Below, one piece after another: positions 11,193 to 21,423 of a stretch of DNA of 64,000 nucleotides. Below the pieces are notes generated by a model that was not told where the DNA came from, did no database searches, and saw only the letters and a list, made by a program, of their open reading frames with translations. This DNA is from Paramyrothecium sp. XJ0827 (Eukaryota > Ascomycota > Sordariomycetes > Hypocreales > Stachybotryaceae): assembly GCA_020881915.1 (NCBI GenBank), contig JAJFPB010000001.1, forward strand, positions 6,200,001-6,264,000. Direction: 5' to 3'. Position 1 is the stretch's first letter, and every line of letters starts with the position of its first letter. Position numbers and translations under genes: made by a program.

Positions 11193-11866
11193 GCGAGGAA
11201 TTGATGAGGGTGGCTTGTATGATATGAGGACTGTATAGTTATGAGTAATTAGCAATGACTTATGAGCTTGTACATCGTTCGCTGTCGACGTTGTTGTGCC
11301 GTGACTTGTTTGAGATTTTGCATTGGCTTTCGTGCGCTGGTGGGCGTCATTGATTGCCACGAGCATAAAAGCCCAGTATTTCTGGGGTCGCGTGAACTGC
11401 GGCATTCTAGATAGTTAGACCAATGCCGGCATTGGTATCAGTTGTCCATCGAGGTGTCTCAAATACCCCAAAGAGCAAAAGTATATAAGCATGGCAAATC
11501 CCCATGCTTGTACACTACTAGGAATTGGATCTTGGGGCTCATGCAATCGACAATGTGCAACGAAATTTTCTGATCACAGAATGCGCTGTCCTTTTTTCCC
11601 CCGCGTTGGGCTGATGTTGAACTTGCTAAACTCACCCTACCCTTTCAACGCGAGACTCTGCCCTTAATCAAATGGCAGCCCAACCATCTTGCGGATTGTC
11701 AATGCGCCGCTTGGGACGCACTGCTCGGAAGCTGCCGATATCGCGATCGCTACCCTAAACCACGGCCGAACTTCCATAAAACCCGACGCTCCCCGCTGCC
11801 GCCCCCCCACCACGAGGCACGTTCCCCCCAAGTCGAAGCGGCGGCAGGCAACGCGGCCATTGGCGC

Positions 11867-11872
11867 GGCTAA
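11867..11872 (+). promoter_or_regulatory. Putative XlnR/Xyr1 binding site GGCTAA
   Basis: GGCTAA matches the core of the site bound by the xylanase regulator XlnR/Xyr1, which controls xylose catabolic genes in many ascomycetes. It lies about 650 bp upstream of the xylitol dehydrogenase start codon. A six-base match is weak on its own; its position before a known target class raises its value. Confidence 0.35.
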
Positions 11873-12159
11873 AGCGCCGGGTAAAGTCGTTTTTAGGTGG
11901 AAACGCTTCCCACTAGGAACCAGGGGAACCGGCGCCCTGGAAACTCAACCGCGAGCCGAAGACGTTTGAGCTAACCCGAGGGGAAAATAGCAGCAGCAGC
12001 ACCAACCAAAGCAGCCCCTCCCCCCTGGTCCAATCCTCCGACGCATCTTAGCTCGTGAGCTACCTTTATTTTCCCTTTTTTTTTCTGCTGTCCTCGTGAG
12101 TCGGTGGGAGACGGCTTCAATTGGTGAGGGTATAATGGAAGGTAAAATTGAGACCAAGA

Positions 12160-12197
12160 GTGGGGAGAGGGGGGGGCGTCCCTCGAAGCCACTGGGG
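12160..12197 (+). promoter_or_regulatory. Two putative CreA sites (SYGGRG)
   Basis: GTGGGG at 12160-12165 and CTGGGG at 12192-12197 both fit the SYGGRG consensus of the carbon catabolite repressor CreA/CRE1. They lie 320-355 bp upstream of the xylitol dehydrogenase start. The whole tract is G-rich, so chance matches are expected. Confidence 0.3.
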
Positions 12198-12515
12198 AGG
12201 GAGGGGGAGAGGGGACGGGGAGGAGAGTATTTAGATGACGATAGCACTGCTTGTTTTCCTGCGACTCGCATGCTCGCTGTTCTCCTTTTCTCACGATCCT
12301 CAACTGCTTTGTTCGCTCCTCGAGACTACGAGAGACTGTAGCCCACCGACGCCGACCGGGATCGTCTTGGACTTGTTGCTGTCGAAAGAGCTGGAGTAGC
12401 TGAAAGCTTTCCCCTCATTCACCCCCAAATTCCCAATCCACCCACCTTTTCCCGCCAGAAACCTCCCCGCCAAAAAGTGACGTAACGAAGCGTCCAAACT
12501 ACCACAAAATTCACA

Positions 12516-13728
12516 ATGGCGACGCAAACACTCAACAAGGAGGAGCTCAGCGTACGTTCTCTTACCAACCCAGTCTTGATCGCCGGAACAGAATGGTTGC
12601 TTCGGGGAGCGTGACGCGCGACGACGGAAAGGAACAGCGAGATTAACATTGTGACGTTTTTTTGACCAGAACCTCTCCTTCATCCTCAACAAGCCCAACG
12701 ATGTCACGTTCGCTGAGCGGCCCAAGCCCGAGCTCAGCTCGCCGCACGACGTCCTCGTCGCCGTCAACTACACGGGCATCTGCGGCTCCGACGTGCACTA
12801 CTGGGTGCACGGCGCCATCGGCCACTTCGTCGTCAAGGACCCCATGGTCCTGGGCCACGAGTCCGCCGGCACCGTCGTCGAGGTCGGCGCCGAGGTCGAC
12901 AGCCTCCAGGTCGGCGACCGCGTCGCCCTCGAGCCCGGATACCCGTGCCGCCGCTGCTCCGACTGCCGCGACGGCCACTACAACCTGTGCCACAAGATGG
13001 CCTTTGCCGCCACGCCCCCGTACCACGGCACCCTGACCGGCCTGTGGTCCGCCCCGGCCGACTTCTGCTACAAGCTGCCCGACAACGTGTCGCTGCAGGA
13101 GGGCGCCCTGATCGAGCCCCTCGCCGTCGCCGTCCACATCGTCAAGCAGGCCGAGATCCGCCCCGGCCAGTCCGTCGTCGTCATGGGCGCCGGCCCCGTC
13201 GGCCTGCTCGTCGCCGCCGTCGCCCGCGCGTACGGCGCCTCCAAGGTCGTCAGCGTCGACATTGTCCAGTCCAAGCTCGACTTCGCCCGCGGCTTCGCCT
13301 CCACCCACACCTACCTGTCGCAGCGCGTCTCCGCCGAGGAGAACGCAAAGGCCATCCGCGACCTGGCCGGCCTGCCCAAGGGCGCCGACGCCGTCATCGA
13401 CGCCAGCGGCGCCGAGCCCTCCATCCAGACCAGCCTGCACGTCGTCCGCATGGGCGGCTTCTACGTCCAGGGCGGCATGGGCAAGAGCGACATCAACTTC
13501 CCCATCATGGCCCTCTGCCTCAAGGAGGTCACCGCCAAGGGCTCGTTCCGCTACGGCTCCGGCGACTACCAGCTCGCCGTCGACCTCGTCGCCACCGGCA
13601 AGGTCGACGTCAAGAAGCTGGTCACCGGCGTCGTCGAGTTCAAGCAGGCCGAGGAGGCCTTCAAGAAGGTCAAGGAGGGAGAGGCCATCAAGATTTTGAT
13701 TGCCGGTCCCAACGAGAAGACCGCCTGA
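12516..13728 (+). CDS. xdhA: Xylitol dehydrogenase (NAD-dependent)
   Basis: Oxidises xylitol to D-xylulose in the fungal D-xylose and L-arabinose catabolic pathways; cytosolic zinc-dependent medium-chain dehydrogenase. 364 aa from two exons (12516-12551, 12670-13728); the intron follows [12 protein letters not shown] in phase 0. Catalytic zinc ligands are visible as C50 ([10 protein letters not shown]) and H75-E76 (GHESAG). The structural zinc cysteines are C105, C108, C111 and C119. The NAD-binding glycine motif is MGAGPVGLL (residues ~186-194). The length and the whole sequence fit ascomycete XdhA/Xyl2 closely. Codons end almost exclusively in C or G, which indicates high expression. The upstream region carries candidate XlnR and CreA sites, consistent with xylose induction and glucose repression. 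L-arabitol dehydrogenase and sorbitol dehydrogenase are the nearest alternatives, but the GAIGHFVV and CRRCSDC regions favour xylitol dehydrogenase. Confidence 0.95.
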
Positions 13729-15136
13729 GGCAGAAGGAAATGCCCCGAGATTGAAGCTACCAAACGTTGACTCCGCTATCCTAATCAAGTATAGGAAACG
13801 GTTTTTTTTTTTGGTTTCTTTTGGAAAGGATCAAGGTTGTGTACGAACCCCGGAACGAGGCGTTCATAGCTGCATTATCTGCAGAACACGGACGCCAAGG
13901 CACCCTCTTATCTGCCAGTCACTTTACCACCCCTAAAAAGTGATTCCAATAATCCTCCATCATGTCGTGCAGAGATTTATGATTGATAATAAACGAGATT
14001 TTACCCATTACGGGCCTGATAAGACGTCATTTGAGCATCCTGCAACCCGCATGCCCAGCCCGCAAACAACCTACGGAAGATGAGACCCCTGGCTGTCACG
14101 CATGCGGGACCCCCTGTCGCTGGCAGGGATGGGCCTCGTGCACAATGTGCTGGCGGACAATTGACGTCTCCCGGCAGATTATTAACGAGGGGAGGGCTTG
14201 GCCGGATCTGCCTGGCGGAGCTTGGTAGTATTTCAGCCTCACGCATCCGTACCGTAGCATTGGAAGGGGTCTGCCTTCTCTCTCCCACACGAGCTTTTCA
14301 TCTCCCGAGCGGGCCATGTGCACGTCGCTATTTGCAGCTCTACCAAGCCGGCATTGCTGGGCGGGCCCACCCAAGTATCCTCCAAGAACCGGCGGTGACC
14401 TGCGATGCCTGATGAGACCACAGTCTCAGATCTTCCAGCGCGTCGTCCACGTGAACCCTTACTCACCGTAGTCTGCTAGTCCCTGATTCTGCCATTTCGG
14501 CTACCCAAGCCAACCGCGGCTCGTGGGCTTTCCCTGCTTTTCCATGTATGTCCCGTTCCGTAGGCATGCATCCGATCCTCAGACCACTCTCTGCGCTATT
14601 GTACACCCACCCGTCCTTCCGCCCTCGTCCAGATTCCGAGCTGGTAAGCCGGCCTAATCCAAGCCCACGATCTGGAGAGGGATAGCTCGTCGCGACCAGG
14701 CATGTTGGCCGTGGGGCCGGCACCAAGCCACGGGCGCACAGAGCCTCAAGCTGAATGGCCAAAGTAGCGGTGCGGCTGAGATGCTGGCACGGCACAGGCA
14801 ATCGGGTGCTTTTGTGACATCGGCTAGGGGTCCACCGGGCTTGCAAGCATCCAACGGTCCATGTGCGTCTTTGACAGCAAATTTGAAGCTCAGTCTGCCT
14901 TGGGCTGACAAACAGAGGCATCGGGGGCTGCGAACGAGCGAGACCTGCTGCGTGTTCAGCGCTTGTTCATGCGGCTCCACGAGAGGCCGTGGTGTTTATA
15001 AGCCACGGAGGAGAAGGCCCTCGGGAGAAAAAGCCCATTTGCTGTCTTGTCACATCGTCGGACTCACCCACTACGGTTCATCCACTAACCACCGCCAAGC
15101 AAGCCAAAGGGTTCAACTAGATCCGCCACAGACAAA
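13729..15136. other. Long intergenic region
   Basis: About 1.4 kb between xylitol dehydrogenase and the MARVEL gene. A T-rich run follows the xylitol dehydrogenase stop at about 13801, probably part of its 3' UTR. Several overlapping open frames of 75-150 codons exist on both strands, but all are arginine/cysteine-rich translations without motifs. No RNA gene is recognised. Confidence 0.45.
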
Positions 15137-16152
15137 ATGACGACTGTCGCTGTCACCGAGAAGTCTGGAGGCGACCACATCCTTGTGTCGCCCTTGTGGT
15201 TGTTGATCATCCGCGGTGCCCAAGTCCTCGTCGGCTTCATCGTCCTTGCCATCTCCGGAGATGTGATAGCTACATCAGCCGTGATCCCTGGTGAAGCGGG
15301 CCTAGGAGTCGCCACGGTATGTCCTTGTCCTGCGTCTCGTCGAATTCGACTACAACCCACCCTTGAAAACTTTCTTATCTGACATGGTGATTGGGTTAGG
15401 GCGTCATCACATGGCTCGTCGTTGCTTATCTGGTCCTCACCGAGAAGGTTGGCGCGCTGCAAGCGGCATATCACATCATTGCCGTTCTGGCGCTGGAGGG
15501 CTTCATGTTTGTCATGTGGCTGGCGACCTTTGCCGCCAACGCTGCTCTGCGTGGCCAGGCCGGAGCCGGGTTGACGGCCCCTTCCTACACCGACAAGGGA
15601 CTTGCCGAGCTCTCAGCCATTGCTGGTATGGGCGCTGTCGTCTGGTGAGTGCTTAGATCAACCCATGTGCCTTGAGAATGTCAGCCATCTAACGGATACC
15701 CAAGGCTTCTCTTCGTCGCTTCTGGCGTTTGGACGACCGTCATGTTCTTCAAGGCCCGCAAAGACGGCCACTTCCACTTCGAAGGCGTATCGACCAGCTA
15801 CCAGCTCGAGAACAAGGCCCAGGCTCCTGCTGCCGCCGCCCCTGCCGGCTTCCAGCCCGTCCAGCAGCAGCAGCAGCAGCCTCAAGGTCAATACCAGGCC
15901 CCCTACGACCCGGCCCAGGGCGCATATCCCCAACAGCAGCAGCCTTATGAACAGCAGCCTTACGCTGGGCCCGACCACGGGCAATACCCTCCTCAGGGCC
16001 AGTATGCTCCCCAGGACCAGCAAGCGTACGGACAGTATCCGCCCCAGCCGTACCAGCAGCCCGCCTCGCCCGAGCCGGTGGGTCAGGACTACCAGAACGT
16101 CCCTCCCCAGGGACAGCCACATGGCGCTGCTCCATCGCACCCTCAACACTGA
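15137..16152 (+). CDS. MARVEL-like four-span membrane protein with Q/P-rich tail
   Basis: 290 aa from three exons: 15137-15316, 15400-15644 and 15705-16152. Intron 1 has GTATGT/TAG ends. Intron 2 has a GTGAGT donor, CTAAC branch site and AAG acceptor, and joins VVW to LLFVASG. Four hydrophobic helices occupy residues ~20-45, ~60-78, ~82-108 and ~135-158, the layout of fungal MARVEL-domain proteins that sit in plasma-membrane or vesicle microdomains. The cytosolic tail (~165-290) is rich in Gln, Pro and Tyr, with repeats of the type QGQY, YPPQ and PQGQ, and a six-glutamine run encoded by CAG repeats. A role in membrane apposition or trafficking is a family-level inference. No enzymatic motif is present. 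Confidence 0.85.
15862..15879 (+). repeat. CAG trinucleotide run (6 units)
   Basis: Six perfect CAG codons encode QQQQQQ in the tail of the MARVEL-like protein. More CAG-rich stretches follow within 100 bp. The run could vary in length between strains. Confidence 0.85.
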
Positions 16153-16867
16153 AATTGACGATCACTTGATTCTGATGCTTGGTCCAGTATTTGCAAGGTA
16201 GCATGGATGTCGCAGGACAGGAGGATATCTTTTTGACGGCGCGCGGCGTGTGGGTTGCTTTGATACCATTCGAGAGAGCTGCATTGGTAGAGCGAGGAGA
16301 GAAGCCAGATGAACGTGAATATAGCCACCTTGACAGTTCTCTGAATCACTATGTTTACTCAATACCAACTTGCCACAAGCGTAGAGATTGTGAGATGTGA
16401 TTCCGCGGGATTTGAGAGAGGCATTGCAACAAGTGCACGGCCAGGGTGCAACAAGGGACATGATGATTGCCGCCAGCTTCTCATCTACGATAGGATTTAG
16501 GGGGAATGACGGTTCACTCAAGAGACGGTCAAAAATGTGTTTCTGATTGAGATTGCCACGCAACAGCTGAAGTCGGTAAGGCGATGGCCAAGCTGGACAT
16601 GCCATTTCTTGATGGATAAGATAAGGGGACTTATGGTTGTGGTGTGCTGGCCCATTGAAGAAGGCGGTGACAATACTGCCACAGACCGTCTCTGCCCATG
16701 ACCCGAGCTTTGAAGCTCACACCATTCTAGAGAAGCGGCAGGTCCTCCAGCTCGAGGCCGTTTCAACGACTGATCCGAGCTACCAGAAATCCAAAATCGC
16801 TGCTCCGTACTCGACCTGATTTCTGCCTCCAACTTTATCCCGTTTCAGACGACCTCGCACGGCCGCA
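16153..16867. other. Intergenic region
   Basis: 3' region of the MARVEL gene and promoter of the Cmc1-like gene. Minus-strand open frames of 147 and 104 codons have no recognisable features. Confidence 0.45.
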
Positions 16868-17461
16868 ATGGCTACCGAGACCCCCGATCCTTCATCCGAG
16901 CGTCTCGGCGTTCCCTCCCGAAACCCTCTACCACTGTCCGCATCGCAGGAGGCACAGGTACGAGATGTCTACTACAAGCGCGTGCGGAAGCTTTGCGCCA
17001 AGGAGATCCAGGGTGAGTATCCCTCAAAAAGTGTCCCGGAGCAGCTGGCCTTTGTTGCGCCGGGACTACTGGAACAACCCCAAGCTGCGGTGGACCCGAT
17101 CGCTGACCTTTGTGATCCTTCAGAGTTCGCCGAATGCGCCCTCGGAAAGACCTTCAGCGTCACCTTTGCCTGCAAGGCCCAGCACCGCGCCATGAACAAC
17201 TGCATGAAGGTGCGCGCGACGCGGGAGGAGCACGACGCCGCGCGGGAGGAGTGGTTCGCCATGCGCCTGGAGCGCCAGAAGAAGCGGGAGCACAAGGCCA
17301 AGGTGGCCGCGGCGCAGGAGGAGTTCATGCGCGAGTGGTGGGGCCTGCCGGAGGACGTGCGGCTGTCCAAGAAGCGCGAGATGGAGCAGCGCGGGGAGAG
17401 GATAGGCGGGATGCCGGCGGCGGACCGGCCGCGCGTGAGCGATGCCGCCAAGGGCCGGTGA
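16868..17461 (+). CDS. CMC1: Cmc1-like twin CX9C mitochondrial protein
   Basis: COX-assembly mitochondrial protein type: a small intermembrane-space protein imported and oxidised through the Mia40 pathway and needed for cytochrome c oxidase (Cox1) assembly. 160 aa from exons 16868-17012 and 17124-17461. The 111-bp intron has a GTGAGT donor, GCTGAC branch site and TTCAG acceptor. Splicing creates the first CX9C motif, which spans the junction: C-AKEIQEFAE-C. The second is C-KAQHRAMNN-C. Both have exactly nine intervening residues, and the spacing matches yeast Cmc1. The intron is 3n long and stop-free, so an unspliced reading frame exists (197 aa) but separates the motif cysteines. The C-terminal ~80 residues are highly charged and helical (Arg/Glu/Lys), longer than in yeast and typical of filamentous fungi. 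Confidence 0.85.
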   Translation: MATETPDPSSERLGVPSRNPLPLSASQEAQVRDVYYKRVRKLCAKEIQGEYPSKSVPEQLAFVAPGLLEQPQAAVDPIADLCDPSEFAECALGKTFSVTFACKAQHRAMNNCMKVRATREEHDAAREEWFAMRLERQKKREHKAKVAAAQEEFMREWWGLPEDVRLSKKREMEQRGERIGGMPAADRPRVSDAAKGR

Positions 17462-19378
17462 CGAGAAGGGCCGGGGAGGGATGGGGGAAGATAAAGTCTT
17501 GTACAATGCATCTCGTGGCGTTTGGGGAGGGAATATCCATCTCCGCTGCTCCTTGGGTGGAGGGGCGGAGATTGTACAGCTAACTTGAACATTTCACCTG
17601 TACGATAAGTTTGAGGGAGACGGCGGCAAAGCCTTAGAATACACTACTTCCACATGCTGTTGGGTTGCCATGCCTTGATCTTGAGTTTGCCATGTTCTGA
17701 ATGGTGAGGCAATGGTAAGGCCGTGTTGACGGTTGAGCCCTGAGGCTGGATGGAATGGATGGCTACCCGCTGCCAAGGTCTTCATGATGCATCGGAGGTG
17801 GTCAATCATTGGCTGCCGGAGGACCAACAGTAGCAGAAAGATGATGGAGGCAGGGGCATGGAACTCAAGGATGGGAGTTCTGTCGACGAAGAGCTGTCCA
17901 TGGAAGTGGCGGTTGAGGACACGGACACACTGAGGAAGAGGGGTTGGTATGTCACGACTAGCATCCTTGTACAACCAACCTGGCAGATGAATGATTGAAG
18001 TGCTCATGAACTGGATGCCATGGGCGGTCTTGTCTTCTAGCCAGGCTGCCAGACCATCGGCGCCGGGCCCAGGAACTTGGATGGCTCTCCATTCGGACGA
18101 GATGATATGCACGGTCCAGCACCATCCCCGCATCCTGCGCCGGCCACCTCGATGCTCGTCTGGAAATTGCATTTTCAGAGCTTCTCTGTCCTGATTGGGG
18201 TGGCCTTCTGGACGGCCACCGAGACGGCCTGGGCCATGGCGATCTGACTAGGGTGAGATTGGGTGAGATTGTTTGATATAGTTGCTTTTCTCGAGCATTC
18301 GACATGGTATGGTACTACGATAAACCTCAAGACGGCGCCCTTGAATTAATTGACTTGCCATGGCGGGGTACAAGACACAAACCTCCATGATTGATCAGCT
18401 TGTAGTCTGATCTGATCCGATCAACGGTGAATCAAGCATGGCACTCGCTGAGCCCGTCGAGATTCCATGCTGACGTGGAGTGTCGGCTTCCCGCCGCGAT
18501 ATTAATCTGTTTCCTGATCGCGCGCATCAAATTGATGACTCGAGAAACCAATAAGCGCCAAATCGGCCAGAAAATAAGGCCATTCCAACTGCCAGCCTCC
18601 TCCATCACAGACGGCGCCTGGCCAATGGCGCGGCATCCCCCACAGACCGACCTCCACGACGGCGGCCATATTCGCTGCTCATTCGACCGTCCCCCTCGCT
18701 GCCGTCCGCTCTGCTCTGCTCTTCTACCAGTCCCTACCCCTGCGCAGGCGCTTAGGACCCGTGCAGCCTCCGGCCCCTGCAGTGTGATGCGCCCGCTCAT
18801 TGGTGAGCCACTCTGTGCCCGCGGACCCCTGTCCTGCCCCGTCCTGCCCCCGTCCGGCGCGCGGATTGGGCCGCGGGCGCTGCAGCATGTCCACTTGGGG
18901 AGCGATTGATGCCGCGCTCGCCCCTCCTCCACCCTCCTCTTCGTTGCTTCTGCACCGCGAGGGCGCTTACGGGTGCTGCTGCTGCTGGAGGCAGTCCCTT
19001 TGGGTAGGTGAGGGATCAGAGGGCCCGTTGGGATGGGCGGCCGGCGGTCGGGGGCAGCATTGTTGGTTCATGTATATCTCTTGTTCTTCCGCCTTGGGGC
19101 GGCGGTGGAGTTCTTCTTAAAAGTCTCGTCTCTCGAGTCTATCCATATCACCGGAATTGCTTGTCTTGGTAGCCCTCCTGTGGAGCGTGCTGATGCCATT
19201 CACGACTTACACGGAGAGAATGAAGAGCGTTGTCTTTGCCGCTTGATACCCCGTCCGTTTCCAGTTTGCTTTGCCATCTTTGTGCTTTCTTCGCTCACAG
19301 TCCTCTTCCTCCGCCTCGCCATTCTCACCTGTGCCCGCCCCTACCGATTTACCAATTTGAGACGAAAGATCGCCAGCA
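17462..19378. other. Long intergenic region
   Basis: About 1.9 kb. A minus-strand open frame of 192 codons (18172-17594) is the longest candidate, but I see no motif, and a plausible upstream Met frame ends after 20 codons, so it is not called. A small direct repeat, GGGTGAGATT twice in tandem, lies near 18250-18270. The last ~250 bp before 19379 is CT-rich, as in strong fungal leaders. Confidence 0.45.
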
Positions 19379-21193
19379 ATGTCCGCGCAGCCCTCAGGAG
19401 GGCTCTCCCTCTTCCCGAGCCCGAACACGTCGAGGCCGCCCCCTCTACCTCGCATGCAGCCCCGCCGCTCAGAGTCTCGAGAGCGTAGGGCACCGACGCC
19501 GCAGGAATGGCGAGCGCCTTCATCTCCGGGCCCTTCTCAGCCATCCTCGCCGCCCCGGAATGGCAGGCAGACGCCCCAGAACAGAACGCGGACGCCGGTG
19601 GACTTTAGCCCCAGCTCTCCCGAGCGAAGCGGCCCGTCGCCGCTGCCACGAGTGCAAGAAGGCTCAGTGCAACAGCCTCGTCCGGTAGCTGATATCCCCG
19701 GCCGTTCAGGATCAGCCCTGGCGGAGGCACACACGGTGGTCCGCAAAGATAGTGTTCGATCAAGAAGCTCGATAGCGAAGCTTCCGTTCAACGACGATCC
19801 CGGTTCCCCTAGTCAGCCTATCCGCTCAATCTTCCCGACTTACAACCCTGAAGTACCCCTGGACCAGCAACAGTACGCTCCGATGCAAATGAGTCCTACG
19901 CATATCCCTCGGGCAGTCATCAGCAGGCAAGAGTACCACGGAGATGCCCAAAGCCCAGTACGTAGCCCAGTGCGGAGCCCGCTCAGCGCCGAGACTGCTA
20001 CCAATAAGTGGCCACGCAGAGCGGCCAACGAGCCACCTGTGATCCCGCAAACATGCACAACGGATCACCTCAAAGGGCTGTGGAAAGTCACGAATGGTTG
20101 GAAGGCGTCGCCATCGGAAGGCCGTGTATATTGCATGCGGATGTCGCAGCAGAAAGACGCCCCTATCTACACACTCTCCTCCACAACTCAACCCTTCTAC
20201 AATGTCCGGATAGACCCCACATCGGCATCGGCGTATGTTACGGTGACTCGGCTCGACCCGAGCAAACCATACAAGGGCCCCAAGCCGGACTCGAGCTCTA
20301 CGTCGAGCAGCGTCCGCAGTGGCATCGCGGGTATCAGTATCGGTGGCGGCGGCAGCGGCAGCAGCAGCAGCAAGAGCTCGGACAGCAAAAATTGGCACGA
20401 GGCCCTGACAACCACGATGGAGGAGGAGTCCCGGAAGCACCCGCCAAATGATGGCCTGGTGGCGCTCCTGATGCCCGCGGCAGCGACCAAGATGGCGCTG
20501 GATAAGCAGGACGACCCGACGGCCGTTATGCTCGCCGAGCGGGAATGCGCGCGCCTCGTCTGGGACGAGGACAGTGCCAACCACTTCCTGGTACACCCAG
20601 CGCTGGCGACGCCGTTCTGCGTGACCATCGAGCGCTCGCCCGCGTGGTCCCGCGTCGAGTACACGCTCGAGCACCACGAGTCGCCGCATCACCTAGCCAA
20701 GCTGACGCGCGACGGCACGGGCGGCGGCTGGCTGGAGCTGGACACGGGCCTGGCGTCCAAGATCGAGTCCTTCTTCATCATCGACGTGGCCGTGACGGCG
20801 CTGCTGCTCGTCGCGGCGGCCGACGAGAAGAACATGCCCGCCACGGCCGAGGCGTTCGACCCGCCGCCGCCGGCGCTCGCCCCGCCCGACGCCCTCGAGG
20901 GCGGCGGCGACGGGCGCCGGCTGAGCAACATGCTCGGCCGGCGCGAGGACAAGAAGCAGCAGAAGAGGCGCAAGATGGAGGAGTTCGAGATCGACGTCGA
21001 GAGCCAGGACAGCAGCCTCGGCAAGAGCGGCAAGGCCAAGGACAGCGAGGACAAGCTGCCCTTCCTGATCCGCGCCGTGGTCAAGCTGGCCAAGGGGCTC
21101 TTCAAGTTTTTCCTTTTCTTGCTGACGGTCGGCGTTAAGTGCTTCGGGGGGCTTTTCAAATGCTTGTACAGATGCGTGGGATCAAAGTATTGA
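19379..21193 (+). CDS. Conserved fungal protein with C-terminal membrane-associating tail
   Basis: Intronless, 604 aa. Residues 1-215 are Pro/Ser/Arg-rich and look disordered, with RSPVRSP-type repeats near 195-205. A folded core covers about 225-500: it begins with CTTDHLKGLWKVTNGW and includes a Gly/Ser linker (~320-340) and a segment with ERECARLVWDEDSANHFLVHP. A basic patch KKQQKRRK lies near 527. The last ~45 residues contain a hydrophobic stretch (FLFLLTVGVKCFGGLF) followed by Cys residues, so membrane association and possibly palmitoylation are likely. Homologues in fungal databases are often labelled acetylserotonin-methyltransferase-like, but I see no SAM-binding motif, so I do not accept that function. 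Codon use in the C-terminal half is strongly GC-ending. Function unknown. Confidence 0.8.
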   Translation: MSAQPSGGLSLFPSPNTSRPPPLPRMQPRRSESRERRAPTPQEWRAPSSPGPSQPSSPPRNGRQTPQNRTRTPVDFSPSSPERSGPSPLPRVQEGSVQQPRPVADIPGRSGSALAEAHTVVRKDSVRSRSSIAKLPFNDDPGSPSQPIRSIFPTYNPEVPLDQQQYAPMQMSPTHIPRAVISRQEYHGDAQSPVRSPVRSPLSAETATNKWPRRAANEPPVIPQTCTTDHLKGLWKVTNGWKASPSEGRVYCMRMSQQKDAPIYTLSSTTQPFYNVRIDPTSASAYVTVTRLDPSKPYKGPKPDSSSTSSSVRSGIAGISIGGGGSGSSSSKSSDSKNWHEALTTTMEEESRKHPPNDGLVALLMPAAATKMALDKQDDPTAVMLAERECARLVWDEDSANHFLVHPALATPFCVTIERSPAWSRVEYTLEHHESPHHLAKLTRDGTGGGWLELDTGLASKIESFFIIDVAVTALLLVAAADEKNMPATAEAFDPPPPALAPPDALEGGGDGRRLSNMLGRREDKKQQKRRKMEEFEIDVESQDSSLGKSGKAKDSEDKLPFLIRAVVKLAKGLFKFFLFLLTVGVKCFGGLFKCLYRCVGSKY

Positions 21194-21423
21194 ACGAGAC
21201 ACGGGGCTAGATGATGGGGTATGGCATGGCATGGCACGGCATGGGCACGAAATCCAGATATCGATTAATGATGAACAAGAAAGAACAAGTAAATGATTGT
21301 CGTGATCAACCGTAGCAACGGCCTTTGTCAGGCGTTTTCCCTGTGGCCTACCTAGCCAAGTCTGAACAAAGGAGGGGGGGTATCGTCATGAAATGGGTTT
21401 CCGCAAGAGTCGTTGATGCTAAT

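Larger units (their letters stand above)
11193..12515. other. Intergenic region and xylitol dehydrogenase promoter
   Basis: Contains the 3' region of the disordered-protein gene and about 800 bp of promoter for the xylitol dehydrogenase gene. The latter includes a GGCTAA site, CCAAT boxes (ATTGG 11858-11862; CCAAT 12030-12034), a purine-rich G-tract region (about 12140-12225) and pyrimidine-rich sequence near the start codon. Confidence 0.5.

Noticed and set aside
10407..11405. 332-codon minus-strand frame
   Set aside because: It lies opposite the spliced Gly/Asn-rich gene (10328-11192) and is Ala/Val/Arg-rich, as expected for the complement of a GC-ending-codon gene.
12643..13788. 381-codon minus-strand frame
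   Set aside because: It is the complement of the xylitol dehydrogenase gene; the Gly/Ala/Asp-rich translation reflects the C-ending codons of the real gene.
17594..18172. 192-codon minus-strand frame
   Set aside because: No motif or credible start; a plausible upstream frame from 18240 stops after 20 codons. It may be non-coding.
19826..20692. 288-codon minus-strand frame
   Set aside because: Complement of the 604-aa gene at 19379-21193; Arg-rich and lacking a protein-like pattern.
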